64,000 bases of DNA, taken from the NCBI RefSeq assembly GCF_023515955.1, contig NZ_CP097322.1:2296001-2360000 (forward strand), written 5' to 3'. A program made the position numbers and the translations under genes. The stretch is from Streptomyces sp. RerS4. GTDB taxonomy: Bacteria > Actinomycetota > Actinomycetes > Streptomycetales > Streptomycetaceae. The stretch's first letter is position 1. Each line of letters opens with the position of its first letter. Below the pieces are notes generated by a model that made no database searches, was not told where the DNA came from, and saw only the letters and a program-made list of their open reading frames with translations. Shown in pieces: positions 8,038 to 18,646 of the stretch.

Positions 8038-9237
8038 ATGAGCACCCCCACCGACCCGCCCGGCAGCCCGACCACGCCCCCGACCGAGCCGACGGAGCCC
8101 AAGGACCCCGCCGGAACGGCGATACCGGAGGCGGACGCGATACCCGGGCCCGCGGCGAAGCTGTCGCTGGAGAAGACCCCGGACGGCCCCACCCCGACGC
8201 CCGAGCCGACCCCGGCCCCCGAGCCCGAGCCCGAGCCCGAGCCCGCCGCGTACAACCCCTTCGCCGCGCCCGCCCCGGCCCCCGCGTCCACGGCCTTCGC
8301 GCCCGTCGACCCCGCCGCGGGGGCGCCCGCGGCTCCCCCCGCCGCTCCCCCGGCCGGGTCCTGGGCCGGGCCCGCCGCCCCGCCCCCGTACGGCCCTCCC
8401 GGCTACCCGGGCCACTCGGGTTACCCGGGTTACCCCGGCCACCCCGCCCCCAACACGCCCGGGAACGGCATGGCCGTCGCCGGTCTGGTCCTCGGCATCA
8501 TCGGCGTGCTCGTCGCCATCGTCCCGTTCGTCTTCTGGGTCGGCACCCTCGCCGGCCTCACCGGCCTCGGCCTCGGCATCGCCGGCCTGGTGCGCGCCCG
8601 GCGCGGCGCCCCGCGCAAGGGCCTCGCCCTCACGGGCGCGGTCCTCGGCCTGCTCAGCCTCGCGGTCTCGGTCGGCGGCTTCTTCCTCACCGTCAAGATC
8701 GTCGACGAGGTGGACCGGTACGACGACTCCATCAGCGACGAATACGAGTGGCCCGAACCCGACCAGTACGACGACCAGTACGGCGACGAGTACGAGGACG
8801 AGGGCAGCGGCGGGTACGACGGGGACCCGGACGCCCCCGCCGGGCCCGGAGTGACGACCCCGCTCGCGTTCGGGGCGACGTACAGCTACCCGACGGACAT
8901 CTCGGTGAGCGTCGCGCAGCCGCGCCCGTACACGACGGCCAACGAGTACATCGAGGTGAAGAACGCCGTCCAGGTGAGCTTCACCCTCACCAACGGCACC
9001 GACCGGGTGCAGTCCTTCTCCTCCGTGCTGCCGACCGTCACCGACGACCAGGGTCGTCCGTGCCGACCGGTCTTCGACGGCCGCATGCCGAAGCGGATCT
9101 CCGGCACCGTCCAGCCGGGCCGCTCCGTCACCGGGACGGCCGCCTTCGAGCTCCCGCCGGGCACCGAGCGGATCCGCGTCCGGATCTCCCCGAAGCCCCT
9201 GCAGTACCAGGTGAGGTTCGCGGGCCCCGTCGGCTGA
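8038..9237 (+). CDS. DUF4190 membrane protein with proline-rich head and extracytoplasmic tail
   Basis: A 399-residue protein in three parts. Residues 1-140 are Pro/Ala/Glu-rich and disordered, including EPEPEPEPEP and a YPGHSGYPGYPGHP repeat. Residues about 142-225 hold two hydrophobic hairpins with the DUF4190 signature (NGMAVAGLVLGIIGVLVAIV, then RKGLALTGAVLGLLSL). The C-terminal part begins with an acidic Asp/Tyr-rich stretch and continues as a beta-rich domain resembling DUF4352 telokin-like domains (SFTLTNGTDRVQSF). It probably acts at the cell surface, but its role is unknown. Confidence 0.8.
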   Translation: MSTPTDPPGSPTTPPTEPTEPKDPAGTAIPEADAIPGPAAKLSLEKTPDGPTPTPEPTPAPEPEPEPEPAAYNPFAAPAPAPASTAFAPVDPAAGAPAAPPAAPPAGSWAGPAAPPPYGPPGYPGHSGYPGYPGHPAPNTPGNGMAVAGLVLGIIGVLVAIVPFVFWVGTLAGLTGLGLGIAGLVRARRGAPRKGLALTGAVLGLLSLAVSVGGFFLTVKIVDEVDRYDDSISDEYEWPEPDQYDDQYGDEYEDEGSGGYDGDPDAPAGPGVTTPLAFGATYSYPTDISVSVAQPRPYTTANEYIEVKNAVQVSFTLTNGTDRVQSFSSVLPTVTDDQGRPCRPVFDGRMPKRISGTVQPGRSVTGTAAFELPPGTERIRVRISPKPLQYQVRFAGPVG

Positions 9238-9286
9238 TCGGCCCGGACCCAGGACATCGCGTCAGAAAGACGATTACACTGACGGC

Positions 9287-11041
9287 GTGCCTCAACTACG
9301 TCTGGCTCTGAATCAGATCGACTCGCACGTCGGCGACATCGCCGCCAACGCCGACTCGATCGTCCACTGGACCCGGCACTCCGCCGAGCAGGGCGCCCAT
9401 CTGGTGGCGTTCCCGGAGATGGCGCTGACCGGGTACCCCGTCGAGGACCTCGCCCTGCGCGCGTCCTTCGTCGAGGCCTCCCGCACCGCCCTGCGCGCCC
9501 TCGCGGCGCGGCTCGCGGCGGAGGGCCTCGGCGAGCTGCCGGTCGTCGTCGGCTACCTGGACCGCAGCGAGAAGGCGGCGCCCCGCCTCGGCCGCCCGGC
9601 CGGTTCCCCCGAGAACGCGGCCGCCGTACTGCACCGCGGCGAGGTCGTCCTGCGCTTCGCCAAGCACCACCTGCCCAACTACGGGGTCTTCGACGAGTTC
9701 CGGTACTTCGTGCCGGGCGACACCCAGCCGGTGATCCGGGTGGGGGGCGTCGACGTCGCGCTCGCCATCTGCGAGGACCTCTGGCAGGAAGGCGGCCGCG
9801 TCCCCGCCACCCGCTCCGCCGGGGCCGGCCTGCTGCTGTCCATCAACGCCTCCCCCTACGAGCGCGACAAGGACGACCTGCGCCTGGAACTGGTCCGCAA
9901 GCGCGCCCAGGAGGCCGGCTGCACCCTCGCCTACCTGGCGATGATGGGCGGCCAGGACGAGCTGGTCTTCGACGGCGACTCGATCGTCGTGGACGCCTCC
10001 GGGGAGGTCGTCGCCCGCGCCCCGCAGTTCTCCGAGGGCTGCGTGCTGCTCGACCTGGACCTGCCCGCCGCCCGGCCGGACGCCCCCGAGGGCGTCGTGG
10101 ACGACGGCCTGCGCATCGACCGCGTGATCCTCTCCGAGGAGCCGGTGGCCCCGTACGAGCCCGTCGTCACCGGCGGCTACGCCGAGCGCCTCGACGCCGC
10201 CGAGGAGGTCTACGACGCGCTGGTCGTGGGCCTGCGCGCGTACGTCAAGAAGAACGGGTTCCGCTCCGTCCTGATCGGGCTCTCCGGCGGCATCGACTCG
10301 GCGCTCGTCGCCGCCCTCGCCTGCGACGCGATCGGCGCGCAGAACGTGTACGGCGTCTCGATGCCCTCGAAGTACTCCTCGGAGCACTCGAAGGGCGACG
10401 CGGCGGACCTCGCGCGCCGCACCGGCCTCAACTTCCGGACCGTCCCGATCGAGCCGATGTTCGACGCCTACATGGGCGCGCTCGGCCTCACCGGTCTGGC
10501 CGAGGAGAACCTCCAGTCCCGCCTGCGCGGCACGATGCTGATGGCGATCTCCAACCAGGAGGGCCACATCGTCCTGGCCCCCGGCAACAAGTCCGAGCTG
10601 GCCGTCGGCTACTCCACGCTCTACGGCGACTCGGTCGGCGCCTACGGACCGATCAAGGACGTCTACAAGACCGACATCTTCCGGCTCGCGCGCTACCGCA
10701 ACCGGGCCGCCGTGGACCGGGGCGAGACCCCGCCGATCCCGGAGAACTCGATCGTGAAGCCGCCGAGCGCCGAACTGCGCCCGGACCAGGTGGACACGGA
10801 CTCGCTGCCGGACTATCCGGTGCTCGACGCGATCCTGGAGCTGTACGTGGACCGCGACCAGGGGCTGGAGGCGATCGTCGCGGCCGGCTACGACCGCGAG
10901 CTCGTCGCGCGGACCGTGCGGATGGTGGACACGGCGGAGTACAAGCGCCGCCAGTACCCGCCGGGCACCAAGATCTCCGCGAAGGGATTCGGCAAGGACC
11001 GCCGCCTGCCCATCACGAACGGCTGGCGCGAGCAGGCGTAG
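9287..11041 (+). CDS. nadE: glutamine-dependent NAD+ synthetase
   Basis: A 584-residue fusion of an N-terminal nitrilase-type glutaminase and a C-terminal synthetase. The glutaminase triad is visible as Glu44 in FPEMALTGYP, the Lys in FAKHHLPNYG and the Cys in ALAICEDLW. The synthetase P-loop LSGGIDS begins near residue 331, with the APGNKSELAVGY motif further on. It makes NAD+ from deamido-NAD, ATP and glutamine. The GTG start at 9287 has no Shine-Dalgarno sequence, but TACACT (9275-9280) lies 6 nt before it, indicating a leaderless mRNA. It is convergent with the EEP gene. Confidence 0.96.
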   Translation: MPQLRLALNQIDSHVGDIAANADSIVHWTRHSAEQGAHLVAFPEMALTGYPVEDLALRASFVEASRTALRALAARLAAEGLGELPVVVGYLDRSEKAAPRLGRPAGSPENAAAVLHRGEVVLRFAKHHLPNYGVFDEFRYFVPGDTQPVIRVGGVDVALAICEDLWQEGGRVPATRSAGAGLLLSINASPYERDKDDLRLELVRKRAQEAGCTLAYLAMMGGQDELVFDGDSIVVDASGEVVARAPQFSEGCVLLDLDLPAARPDAPEGVVDDGLRIDRVILSEEPVAPYEPVVTGGYAERLDAAEEVYDALVVGLRAYVKKNGFRSVLIGLSGGIDSALVAALACDAIGAQNVYGVSMPSKYSSEHSKGDAADLARRTGLNFRTVPIEPMFDAYMGALGLTGLAEENLQSRLRGTMLMAISNQEGHIVLAPGNKSELAVGYSTLYGDSVGAYGPIKDVYKTDIFRLARYRNRAAVDRGETPPIPENSIVKPPSAELRPDQVDTDSLPDYPVLDAILELYVDRDQGLEAIVAAGYDRELVARTVRMVDTAEYKRRQYPPGTKISAKGFGKDRRLPITNGWREQA

Positions 11042-11081
11042 GGGGTGTCCCAGGGGGTGTCCGCGCCGGACGCGCCCTACG
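11037..11081. terminator. hairpin between convergent nadE and EEP genes, with a GGGGGTGTCC direct repeat
   Basis: CGTAGGG (11037-11043) pairs with CCCTACG (11075-11081); an inner TCCG/CGGA pair is also possible. The left arm contains the nadE stop codon. GGGGGTGTCC occurs twice in tandem (11041-11050 and 11053-11062), echoing the ends of the larger palindromic elements at 32490 and 41526. Confidence 0.5.
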
Positions 11082-12105
11082 GGCGGATCGTGACGCGGGC
11101 GGCGACCGGGAGGTGGTCGCTGCCCGTGCGCGGCAGGGTCCAGGAGGCCTCCGGCTTCACCCCGCGCACCAGGATCTGGTCGATCCGGGCCATCGGGAAC
11201 GGGGCCGGCCAGCTGAACCCGAAGCCGTCGCCCGCCGCGCCCTGCGTGGAGCGCATCTGCGAGGTGACCTCCGACAGGGCGCGGTCGTTCATCGTGCCGT
11301 TGAGGTCGCCGAGCAGGATGACGTTCTTCAGCGGTTCGGACGCCAGCGCCGCGCCCAGCGCGTCGGCGCTGTTGTCGCGCTGGTTGGCGGTGAAGCCGGC
11401 GTTCAGCTTGACCCGGACCGAGGGCAGGTGCGCCACGTAGATGCCGAGGTCGCCGAAGGGGCCGGCCACGGTGGTGCGCATCGCCCGGGTCCAGCCGAGC
11501 CGGATGTCGACGGGCTTGCTGGAGGTCAGCGGGTACTTGCTCCACACGCCGACGGTGCCCTCGACGGCGTGGTACTTGTACGTGCGCTCCAGGGCCTTCT
11601 CGTAGATCGGGACGGCGCTCGCCTTCAGCTCGGTCAGGGCCAGGACGTCCGCGCCGGACTTCGCCACGGACTCGGCGGTGCCGCGCGGGTCGGGGTTGTC
11701 GGCGTCGACGTTGTGGGTGGCGACCATCAGGTTGCCGCCGCGCCCGGACTTGTCGGTGACCAGGCCGCCGAAGAGGTTCGCCCAGACGATCGCCGTCAGC
11801 AGTATCGCGATGAGCGCGGTGGCGGACTTGCGGATCACCGCGATCACGAGCAGCACCGGGACCGCCAGGCCCAGCCAGGGCAGGAAGGTCTCGATGAGGC
11901 TGCCCAGGTTGCCCACGTCGTTGGGCAGTTCGGCGTGGAAGATCATGATCAGCGCGATCACCGCCGCGATCGCGGCGGTCACGATCCCGCGCCGCCAGAT
12001 GCCCGGGTCGCGGCGCAGCTCGGCCAGCCGGCGCCGTAGACCGGATCCGGAGGGCTCGGGCTCGGAGCCGCCGTTCCCCGTCTCCGTCACATACGCCTGT
12101 GCCAT
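11077..12105 (-). CDS. endonuclease/exonuclease/phosphatase family protein, membrane-anchored
   Basis: A 342-residue protein with three membrane helices in the first 120 residues (GIVTAAIAAVIALIMIF, LGLAVPVLLVIAVI and ALIAILLTAIVWANLF) and then an extracytoplasmic EEP domain. Family motifs appear in order: THNVDADNPD, LTELKA, GDLNGTMND and the catalytic GSDHLPV. The ATG at 12105 has GCGAGGAC 8-10 nt upstream. Members cleave phosphodiesters or phospholipid head groups; the substrate here is unknown. It is divergent from panB across about 300 bp. Confidence 0.88.
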   Translation of the reverse strand: MAQAYVTETGNGGSEPEPSGSGLRRRLAELRRDPGIWRRGIVTAAIAAVIALIMIFHAELPNDVGNLGSLIETFLPWLGLAVPVLLVIAVIRKSATALIAILLTAIVWANLFGGLVTDKSGRGGNLMVATHNVDADNPDPRGTAESVAKSGADVLALTELKASAVPIYEKALERTYKYHAVEGTVGVWSKYPLTSSKPVDIRLGWTRAMRTTVAGPFGDLGIYVAHLPSVRVKLNAGFTANQRDNSADALGAALASEPLKNVILLGDLNGTMNDRALSEVTSQMRSTQGAAGDGFGFSWPAPFPMARIDQILVRGVKPEASWTLPRTGSDHLPVAARVTIRP

Positions 12106-12412
12106 GCCATGTCCTCGCTGCCGTGCTCGCGCTCCGTCCCCGCCCCTTGACCCTAGGCGATGTACGGAGCCTTCCGCGCCGTCCTGTTGCGGCCGTACCT
12201 TCCCGAGGACGAACGGCCGTGCGGCCAAGGTTCCGCTTGTCACGAAACGCGCACATTGGCCGCCGCGCTCCCGGGGAGGGCCGGGAGTGTGACGCACAGG
12301 TCATCCCGTCGGCGTCGCGCCCCTACCGTCGACGGCCGGACGGGTGCCACCATGGGGGGTGAGTCCGGGGACACCGTAAGGGTGCCTCGAGATGACACAA
12401 GGAGCAGTTGCA
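12106..12412. promoter_or_regulatory. intergenic region between divergent EEP and panB genes
   Basis: This gap of about 300 bp holds no supportable coding sequence. It must contain the promoters of both divergent genes. A TACCGT hexamer near 12326 is one possible panB -10 box, and AAGGAG at 12399-12404 is the panB ribosome-binding site. No recognised operator or riboswitch was found. Confidence 0.4.
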
Positions 12413-13273
12413 ATGACGCATGCCGTTTCGCCTGCCCGCGAAGCCGCCTCCCCCACCCTGTACGGGGGCTCGGGCACCCGGCGGATCACCGTCCGCGACC
12501 TCACCCTCGCCAAGGAGCGCGGCGAGAAGTGGCCCATGCTCACCGCCTACGACGCGATGACCGCGTCCGTGTTCGACGAGGCCGGCATCCCGGTCATGCT
12601 CGTCGGCGACTCGATGGGCAACTGTCACCTCGGCTACGAGACCACCGTCCCCGTGACGATGGACGAGATGACGCTGCTGTCGGCGGCCGTCGTACGGGGC
12701 ACCAGCCGGGCCCTGATCATCGGCGACCTGCCGTTCGGCTCGTACCAGGAAGGCCCCGTACAGGCGCTGCGCAGCGCGACGCGCCTGGTCAAGGAGGCCG
12801 GCGTCGGGGCGGTCAAGCTGGAGGGCGGGGAGCGTTCGCTCGCCCAGACCGAGCTGATCGTCCAGTCCGGCATCCCGGTCATGTCCCACCTGGGCCTGAC
12901 CCCGCAGTCCGTGAACGCCATGGGCTACCGGGTGCAGGGCCGCGGTGACGAGGCCGCGCACCAGCTGCTGCGCGACGCGAAGGCGGCCCAGGACGCGGGC
13001 GCGTTCGCGGTGGTGCTGGAGCTGGTCCCGGCGGAGCTGGCCGCCGAGGTCACCCGTTCCCTGCACATCCCGACGGTCGGCATCGGCGCGGGCGCGGAGT
13101 GCGACGCCCAGGTGCTGGTGTGGACCGACATGATGGGCCTGACCGGCGGGAAGATGCCGCGGTTCGTGAAGCAGTACGCGAACCTGCGCGCGACCATGGG
13201 CGACGCGGCGAAGGCCTTCGCCGAGGACGTGGTCGGCGGAACGTTCCCCCGGGAAGAGCACTCCTTCCACTGA
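12413..13273 (+). CDS. panB: 3-methyl-2-oxobutanoate hydroxymethyltransferase
   Basis: A 286-residue enzyme of pantothenate biosynthesis that transfers a hydroxymethyl group from methylene-tetrahydrofolate to 2-oxoisovalerate, giving ketopantoate. Conserved segments include MLTAYDAMTASVFDEAGI, the Mg-binding LVGDSMGN, GDLPFGSY, VKLEGG, VMSHLGLTPQSVN and a C-terminal IGAGAECDAQVLVW. The ATG at 12413 is preferred over the in-frame ATG at 12392 because AAGGAG sits 8 nt before it. The gene is single and ends at a strong hairpin terminator. Confidence 0.97.
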   Translation: MTHAVSPAREAASPTLYGGSGTRRITVRDLTLAKERGEKWPMLTAYDAMTASVFDEAGIPVMLVGDSMGNCHLGYETTVPVTMDEMTLLSAAVVRGTSRALIIGDLPFGSYQEGPVQALRSATRLVKEAGVGAVKLEGGERSLAQTELIVQSGIPVMSHLGLTPQSVNAMGYRVQGRGDEAAHQLLRDAKAAQDAGAFAVVLELVPAELAAEVTRSLHIPTVGIGAGAECDAQVLVWTDMMGLTGGKMPRFVKQYANLRATMGDAAKAFAEDVVGGTFPREEHSFH

Positions 13274-13284
13274 TCCGATCCTCC

Positions 13285-13322
13285 CGACAGCCCGCCGACA
13301 CGAGCGTGTCGGCGGGCTGTCG
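13285..13322 (+). terminator. strong hairpin terminator after panB
   Basis: An 18-bp perfect inverted repeat (13285-13302 with 13305-13322) whose inner bases form a tight loop lies 11 bp past the panB stop. No T-run follows. It insulates panB from the ABC exporter genes downstream. Confidence 0.85.
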
Positions 13323-13379
13323 GTCGTCCGTCGGTCGTCTGTCGGCGGATTGTCAGTGGCGGCTGGTCCCATGGTGGGC

Positions 13380-14362
<983 letters not shown>

Positions 14363-14366
<4 letters not shown>

Positions 14367-15214
14367 GCTCCGCCACCACGACGAAGCCCGCCGAGACCGC
14401 GACGGTCCCCGCCGCCCGTCCGGCGGTCCCGGACGAGGGCCGGATCGGCCTGCGGGGCAACCTGCGCCACATCGGCGCACTGGCCCGGCGCAACCTGCTC
14501 CAGATCAAGCAGGACCCCGAGTCGATGTTCGACGTCCTGTTCATGCCGATCATCTTCACGCTGCTGTTCGTGTTCGTCTTCGGCGGTGCGATCTCCGGCA
14601 AGGACAACCAGGCGCAGTACGTCAACTACGTGGTGCCCGGCCTGATGGCCATGATGGGCATGAACATCGCCATGGCGGTGGGCACCGGCGTCAACGACGA
14701 CTTCAAGAAGGGCGTGATGGACCGGTTCCGGTCCATGCCGATCGCCCGGTCCTCGGTGCTCATCGCCAAGATCCTGGTCGAGGTCGGCCGCATGATGGTC
14801 GCCATCACGATCCTGCTCGGCGTGGGCTTCATCCTCGGCCTGTCGATCAAGTCCTCGGTGCTGGACCTGTTCTTCGCGATCGGTCTGTCGGCCGTCTTCG
14901 GCGCCTCGCTCATGTGGATCTTCGTGCTGCTGGGTCTGACGATGCAGACCGCCCAGGCCGTCCAGGGCATGGCGATGCTGGTCCTGATGCCGCTCCAGTT
15001 CGGCAGCTCGATCTTCGCGCCGCCGTCGACCATGCCGGGGTGGCTGCAGGCCTTCACCGACTACAACCCGCTGTCCAACCTGGCCGACGCGGCCCGCGCC
15101 TTGATCAACGGCACCCCGCTCGGCAACTCCGTCTGGCTGACGCTCGCCTGGTCGCTGGCGATCACGCTCGTCACGATGCCGCTGGCCGTCCGCAAGTTCC
15201 GTCAGAAGACCTGA
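14363..15214 (+). CDS. ABC-2 type permease (DrrB family)
   Basis: A 283-residue integral membrane protein with a cytoplasmic Ala/Pro-rich head, six predicted helices and the ABC-2 pattern (DPESMFDVLFMPIIFTLLF at the first helix, DRFRSMPIARSSVLIAKI in the coupling loop, PLSNLADAARALING near the end). Its ATG overlaps the stop of the ATPase gene (ATGA), so the two are made together as an exporter. It is convergent with the large SARP-like regulator gene; no separate accessory gene is visible. Confidence 0.93.
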
Positions 15215-15245
15215 CGCGAACGGTGGCCGCGCGACGCGGGCCGGA

Positions 15246-18200
15246 TCACACGAGGGCGGTGGCCTCCTCCAGGGAGAGGCCGCCGCCTTCGGCGTACGCG
15301 CGCTCGTACGCGGCGTCGCCCAGTGCCGCACGGGCGTGTTCCTCGGCGCGGGCGGCGTCCTCGCGTTCGGTGGAGACCGGGACGTGCCCGGGGGGCAGGT
15401 GGGCGCGGTAGGCGCCCAGCAGCCGCGCGGCGTCGGCCTCCCGGCGGGGGCCTTCGGGTACGGAGAGGGCGACGGCGGCCGTCAGCAGGAACCCGGCGGG
15501 CAGTTGGGGGGCGACCATCAGGGCCAAGGGGTCCAGGGCGATGCCCGAGCCCAGGGCGTCCCGGACGAGCGCGAGCGCGTCCTCGTGCCGGGCCTCCTGG
15601 TTGTCCAACCAGCCGACGATGGCGAGCAGGAACACGTCGAAGATCGCGTACGCCCCGAAGGCGAACTCCTCGCGCAGCGCCTTGATCTGGGCGCGGGCCT
15701 CGGCGAAACGGCCGCCGCGGCCGAGGATGCTCGCGAGGAACATGCGGCAGGCGGGCATGGCCTCGTTGCCGTACCGCTCGGCGGTGGCGAGGACCTCGGT
15801 GAGGATCTCCTCCGCCAGGGCCGCCTCGCCGGTCTCGATCAGGGTGCCGGCCATCCGTACGCGCATCACCGCCACCTGGGCCTTGGCGCCCAGGCGTTCG
15901 GCGTACTCGATCGCCTCGCGGTAGTCGAGCGCGGCGAGGGCGTATTCGCCGCGCTTCTCGCGGGATTCGGCGCGGGCCGCGAGGGCTTCGGCGCAGCCCC
16001 AGTCGTCGCCGAGTTCGCGGAAGAGGCTCAGGCTCTCGTCGGCGTCGCGGGCGGCGTCGCCCGACCAGTCGGCGCGGTTGGCGAGGATGTTGGCGCGCAG
16101 CTGGAGGGCGGAGGCCAGCTCCCAGCGGTAGCCGAGCTCGCGGGCGACGTCGACGGTCTCGTCCACGACGGTCCTGAGCAGCTCGGGATCACCGGCGATC
16201 ATGACGGCGTAGATCCACAGGCCCGAGGGGGCCCGGCAGGTCTGCGGCAGGCCGGGCCGGTAGGCGGAGATCATGCCGTCGACCTGGGCGCGGACGTCCG
16301 GGGAGTTCCAGCCGGTGCTGTTCTGGTCGCGGGCGGCGAGGCGGATCATCTGGATGCCGCGCCAGCCCTCGGTGAGCAGTTCGCCGCTGTAGGGCGGGGG
16401 CGTGTCCACGATCCGGGTGTGGACGGGTTCGGCGGGGACCACCGGGGGTGCGAAGGGGTCGGGGCCGAGTTCGGCGGCGGCGTTGGACCAGTGGCGGGAC
16501 TCGGTGCGCAGGTCGTGCATGTGCCAGTACCAGACCAGGGAGTGGACGAGGCACAGCACCTCCTGCGCATCGCGGGCGGCGACGGCGCGACGCAGGGCCG
16601 TACGGAGGTTCTCGTACTCGGTGGCGAGGCGGTCGGCGGTCGCCCGTTGGGCGTGGGAGCGCAGCAGGGGCTCGCTGGTCCGGGCGAGTTCGCGGTAGTG
16701 GACGAGGTGGCGGCGCTCGGTGGCGGCGCGGTCGCCGTCGACTTCTGCGAGGCGCTCTGCGGCGTACTCGCCGACGGTCTCCAGCAGGCGGTACCTCATG
16801 CCGTCGGGGGCGGGTTCGGCGACGACGAGGGACTTGTCGACGAGGGAGCCGAGGATGTCGGCGACCTCATAGGAGGGGTCGGCGCAGACGGCCTCGGCGG
16901 CGGGCAGATCGCAGCCGCCGGCGAAGACGGACAGGCGGCGCAGCACGGTGCGTTCGGGTGTGTCGAGGAGGTCCCAGGACCAGTCCACGACCGCGCGCAG
17001 GGTCTGCTGGCGGGGCAGGAGGGTGCGCGCGCCGCCGGTCAGGAGCCGGAAGCGGTCGTCCAGGCGGTCGGCGATCTGGCGCGGGGTGAGGAGGCGCAGC
17101 CGGGCGGCGGCCAACTCGATGGCCAGCGGCAGCCCGTCGAGGCGGCGGCAGATCTCGGCGACGGCGGCCGGGTCCTCGGCGGGGTCGAAGCCGGGGTGGG
17201 CGGCGGCGGCCCGGTCGGCGAAGAGGCGGTGCGCGGGGGCCGGCGGGAGGGGTTCGACGGGGCGCAGGAACTCCCCCGGAACGCCGAGGGGTTCGCGACT
17301 GGTGGCCAGGATCCGCACGCCGGGGCAGTGGGTGAGGAGGCGTTCGGCGAGCTCGGCGGCGGCGCCGATGACGTGCTCGCAGTTGTCCAGGAGCAGCAGG
17401 AGGCGGCGGCGGGCGCAGTGGTCGACGAGCCGGTCGAGGGGGTCGTCGCCGGCGCGGTCGGTGAACGCGCGCAGTTCCTCGGCGCCGGCGCCGCGCAGCG
17501 TGGTCCGGCGGGCGCCGAGCGCGGCGAGCGCGGCCTCGGCGACGTCCTCCGGGTCGTCCACGGGGGCCAGCTCGACGAACCACACGCCGTCGGGCCAGGC
17601 GAGGGGGCCGTCGGCCCGCGCGGCGTGGGCCTCGGCGGCCTCCTGCGAAAGCCGCGTCTTCCCGGCGCCCCCGGCCCCGAGCAGGGTGACGAGCCGCGCC
17701 CGCGCCAGATCGTCCCCGATGACCCGGATGTCCCCTTCCCGCCCCACGAAGCTGGTGAGCCGAGCCCGCAGATTCCCCTGCCCGACCCCGGCTGCCACCT
17801 GCGCTTGGGCTTGGGGGTGGGGGTGGGGGTGGGGCGCGGTCGGGGGTCGGTGGGCGGGCTCGGCCGGGGTGAGGAGTTCGGTGTGGAGGGTGCGGAGGGA
17901 GGGGGAGGGGTCGGTGCCGAGGTGGCCGGAGAGGGTCTGGCGGACCTGTTCGTAGGCGGCCAGGGCTTCCGCCGGGCGGCCGGCCGCACGCAGGGCCCGC
18001 AGGCGCAGCACCTGAAGGGACTCGTCCAGGGGGTACCGGGCGCACAGCTCGGTCAGCTCCGGGAGCGCCGACTCCGCTTCGCCCAGGGCCAGGGCCGCGC
18101 CGAGGCGGCCCCGCCGCGCGTCCCGACGTACGGCTTCCCACCGCGTGGCCTCGGCCGTCGCGTCGGGGAGGGAGGCCAGCGCGGGGCCCTGCCACAGGGC

Positions 18201-18572
18201 GAGGGCCTCGTCGTACAGCGCGGCCGCCCCGGCCGGGTCCGGGGTGGCGGCGGCGGCCCGTACGAGGCCCTCGAAGCGGTACAGGTCGACGTCCTCGCGC
18301 CGCGCGTCCAGCAGGTAGCCGCCCTCGACGGACCGTACCGCCGTACGCCCCAACGCCCGCCGCAGCCGCGCGACCAGGGCCTGGAGCGCGGCGACGGCCT
18401 CGGCCGGCGGGTCGGCGTCCCACACCTCGGCGACCAGCAGCGCGACCGGCACCGCCCGGCCGGGGCGCAGCGCGAGCGCGGTCAGCAGGGCGCGCAGACG
18501 CGCGCCACCGACGGCGACGGCGCTGCCGTCGTCGCGGAAGACACGGGCGGTGCCGAGGATCGCGTAACGCAC
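15246..18572 (-). CDS. AfsR/SARP family transcriptional regulator with NB-ARC and TPR domains
   Basis: A 1108-residue multidomain regulator. Residues 1-95 form an OmpR-type winged helix (MRYAILGTARVF, LRALLTALALRPG, LRRALG), about 100-245 a bacterial transcriptional activator domain (VDLYRFEGLV, YPLDESLQVL), about 270-620 an NB-ARC ATPase with P-loop GAGGAGKTRL and LLLLLDNCEHVI, and the rest TPR-like helices. Such proteins activate secondary metabolism or development genes. The start is GTG 18572; GACAAT lies 6 nt upstream of it, suggesting leaderless transcription. A Pro/His-rich linker separates the BTAD and NB-ARC parts. The target genes are unknown; the nearest transporter pair (DrrAB type) converges on it. 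Confidence 0.92.
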   Translation of the reverse strand: MRYAILGTARVFRDDGSAVAVGGARLRALLTALALRPGRAVPVALLVAEVWDADPPAEAVAALQALVARLRRALGRTAVRSVEGGYLLDARREDVDLYRFEGLVRAAAATPDPAGAAALYDEALALWQGPALASLPDATAEATRWEAVRRDARRGRLGAALALGEAESALPELTELCARYPLDESLQVLRLRALRAAGRPAEALAAYEQVRQTLSGHLGTDPSPSLRTLHTELLTPAEPAHRPPTAPHPHPHPQAQAQVAAGVGQGNLRARLTSFVGREGDIRVIGDDLARARLVTLLGAGGAGKTRLSQEAAEAHAARADGPLAWPDGVWFVELAPVDDPEDVAEAALAALGARRTTLRGAGAEELRAFTDRAGDDPLDRLVDHCARRRLLLLLDNCEHVIGAAAELAERLLTHCPGVRILATSREPLGVPGEFLRPVEPLPPAPAHRLFADRAAAAHPGFDPAEDPAAVAEICRRLDGLPLAIELAAARLRLLTPRQIADRLDDRFRLLTGGARTLLPRQQTLRAVVDWSWDLLDTPERTVLRRLSVFAGGCDLPAAEAVCADPSYEVADILGSLVDKSLVVAEPAPDGMRYRLLETVGEYAAERLAEVDGDRAATERRHLVHYRELARTSEPLLRSHAQRATADRLATEYENLRTALRRAVAARDAQEVLCLVHSLVWYWHMHDLRTESRHWSNAAAELGPDPFAPPVVPAEPVHTRIVDTPPPYSGELLTEGWRGIQMIRLAARDQNSTGWNSPDVRAQVDGMISAYRPGLPQTCRAPSGLWIYAVMIAGDPELLRTVVDETVDVARELGYRWELASALQLRANILANRADWSGDAARDADESLSLFRELGDDWGCAEALAARAESREKRGEYALAALDYREAIEYAERLGAKAQVAVMRVRMAGTLIETGEAALAEEILTEVLATAERYGNEAMPACRMFLASILGRGGRFAEARAQIKALREEFAFGAYAIFDVFLLAIVGWLDNQEARHEDALALVRDALGSGIALDPLALMVAPQLPAGFLLTAAVALSVPEGPRREADAARLLGAYRAHLPPGHVPVSTEREDAARAEEHARAALGDAAYERAYAEGGGLSLEEATALV

Positions 18573-18646
18573 CGACCCATTGTCGCCGGACGGGGACCCC
18601 GCCCCGCCCTCCCGGTCGGCCGGGGGCGCGGGATAGGTTTCGCCGC

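Noticed and set aside
9296..12304. A 1002-codon minus-strand frame across nadE and the EEP gene
   Set aside because: It spans two well-supported genes in other frames and has no recognisable domain.
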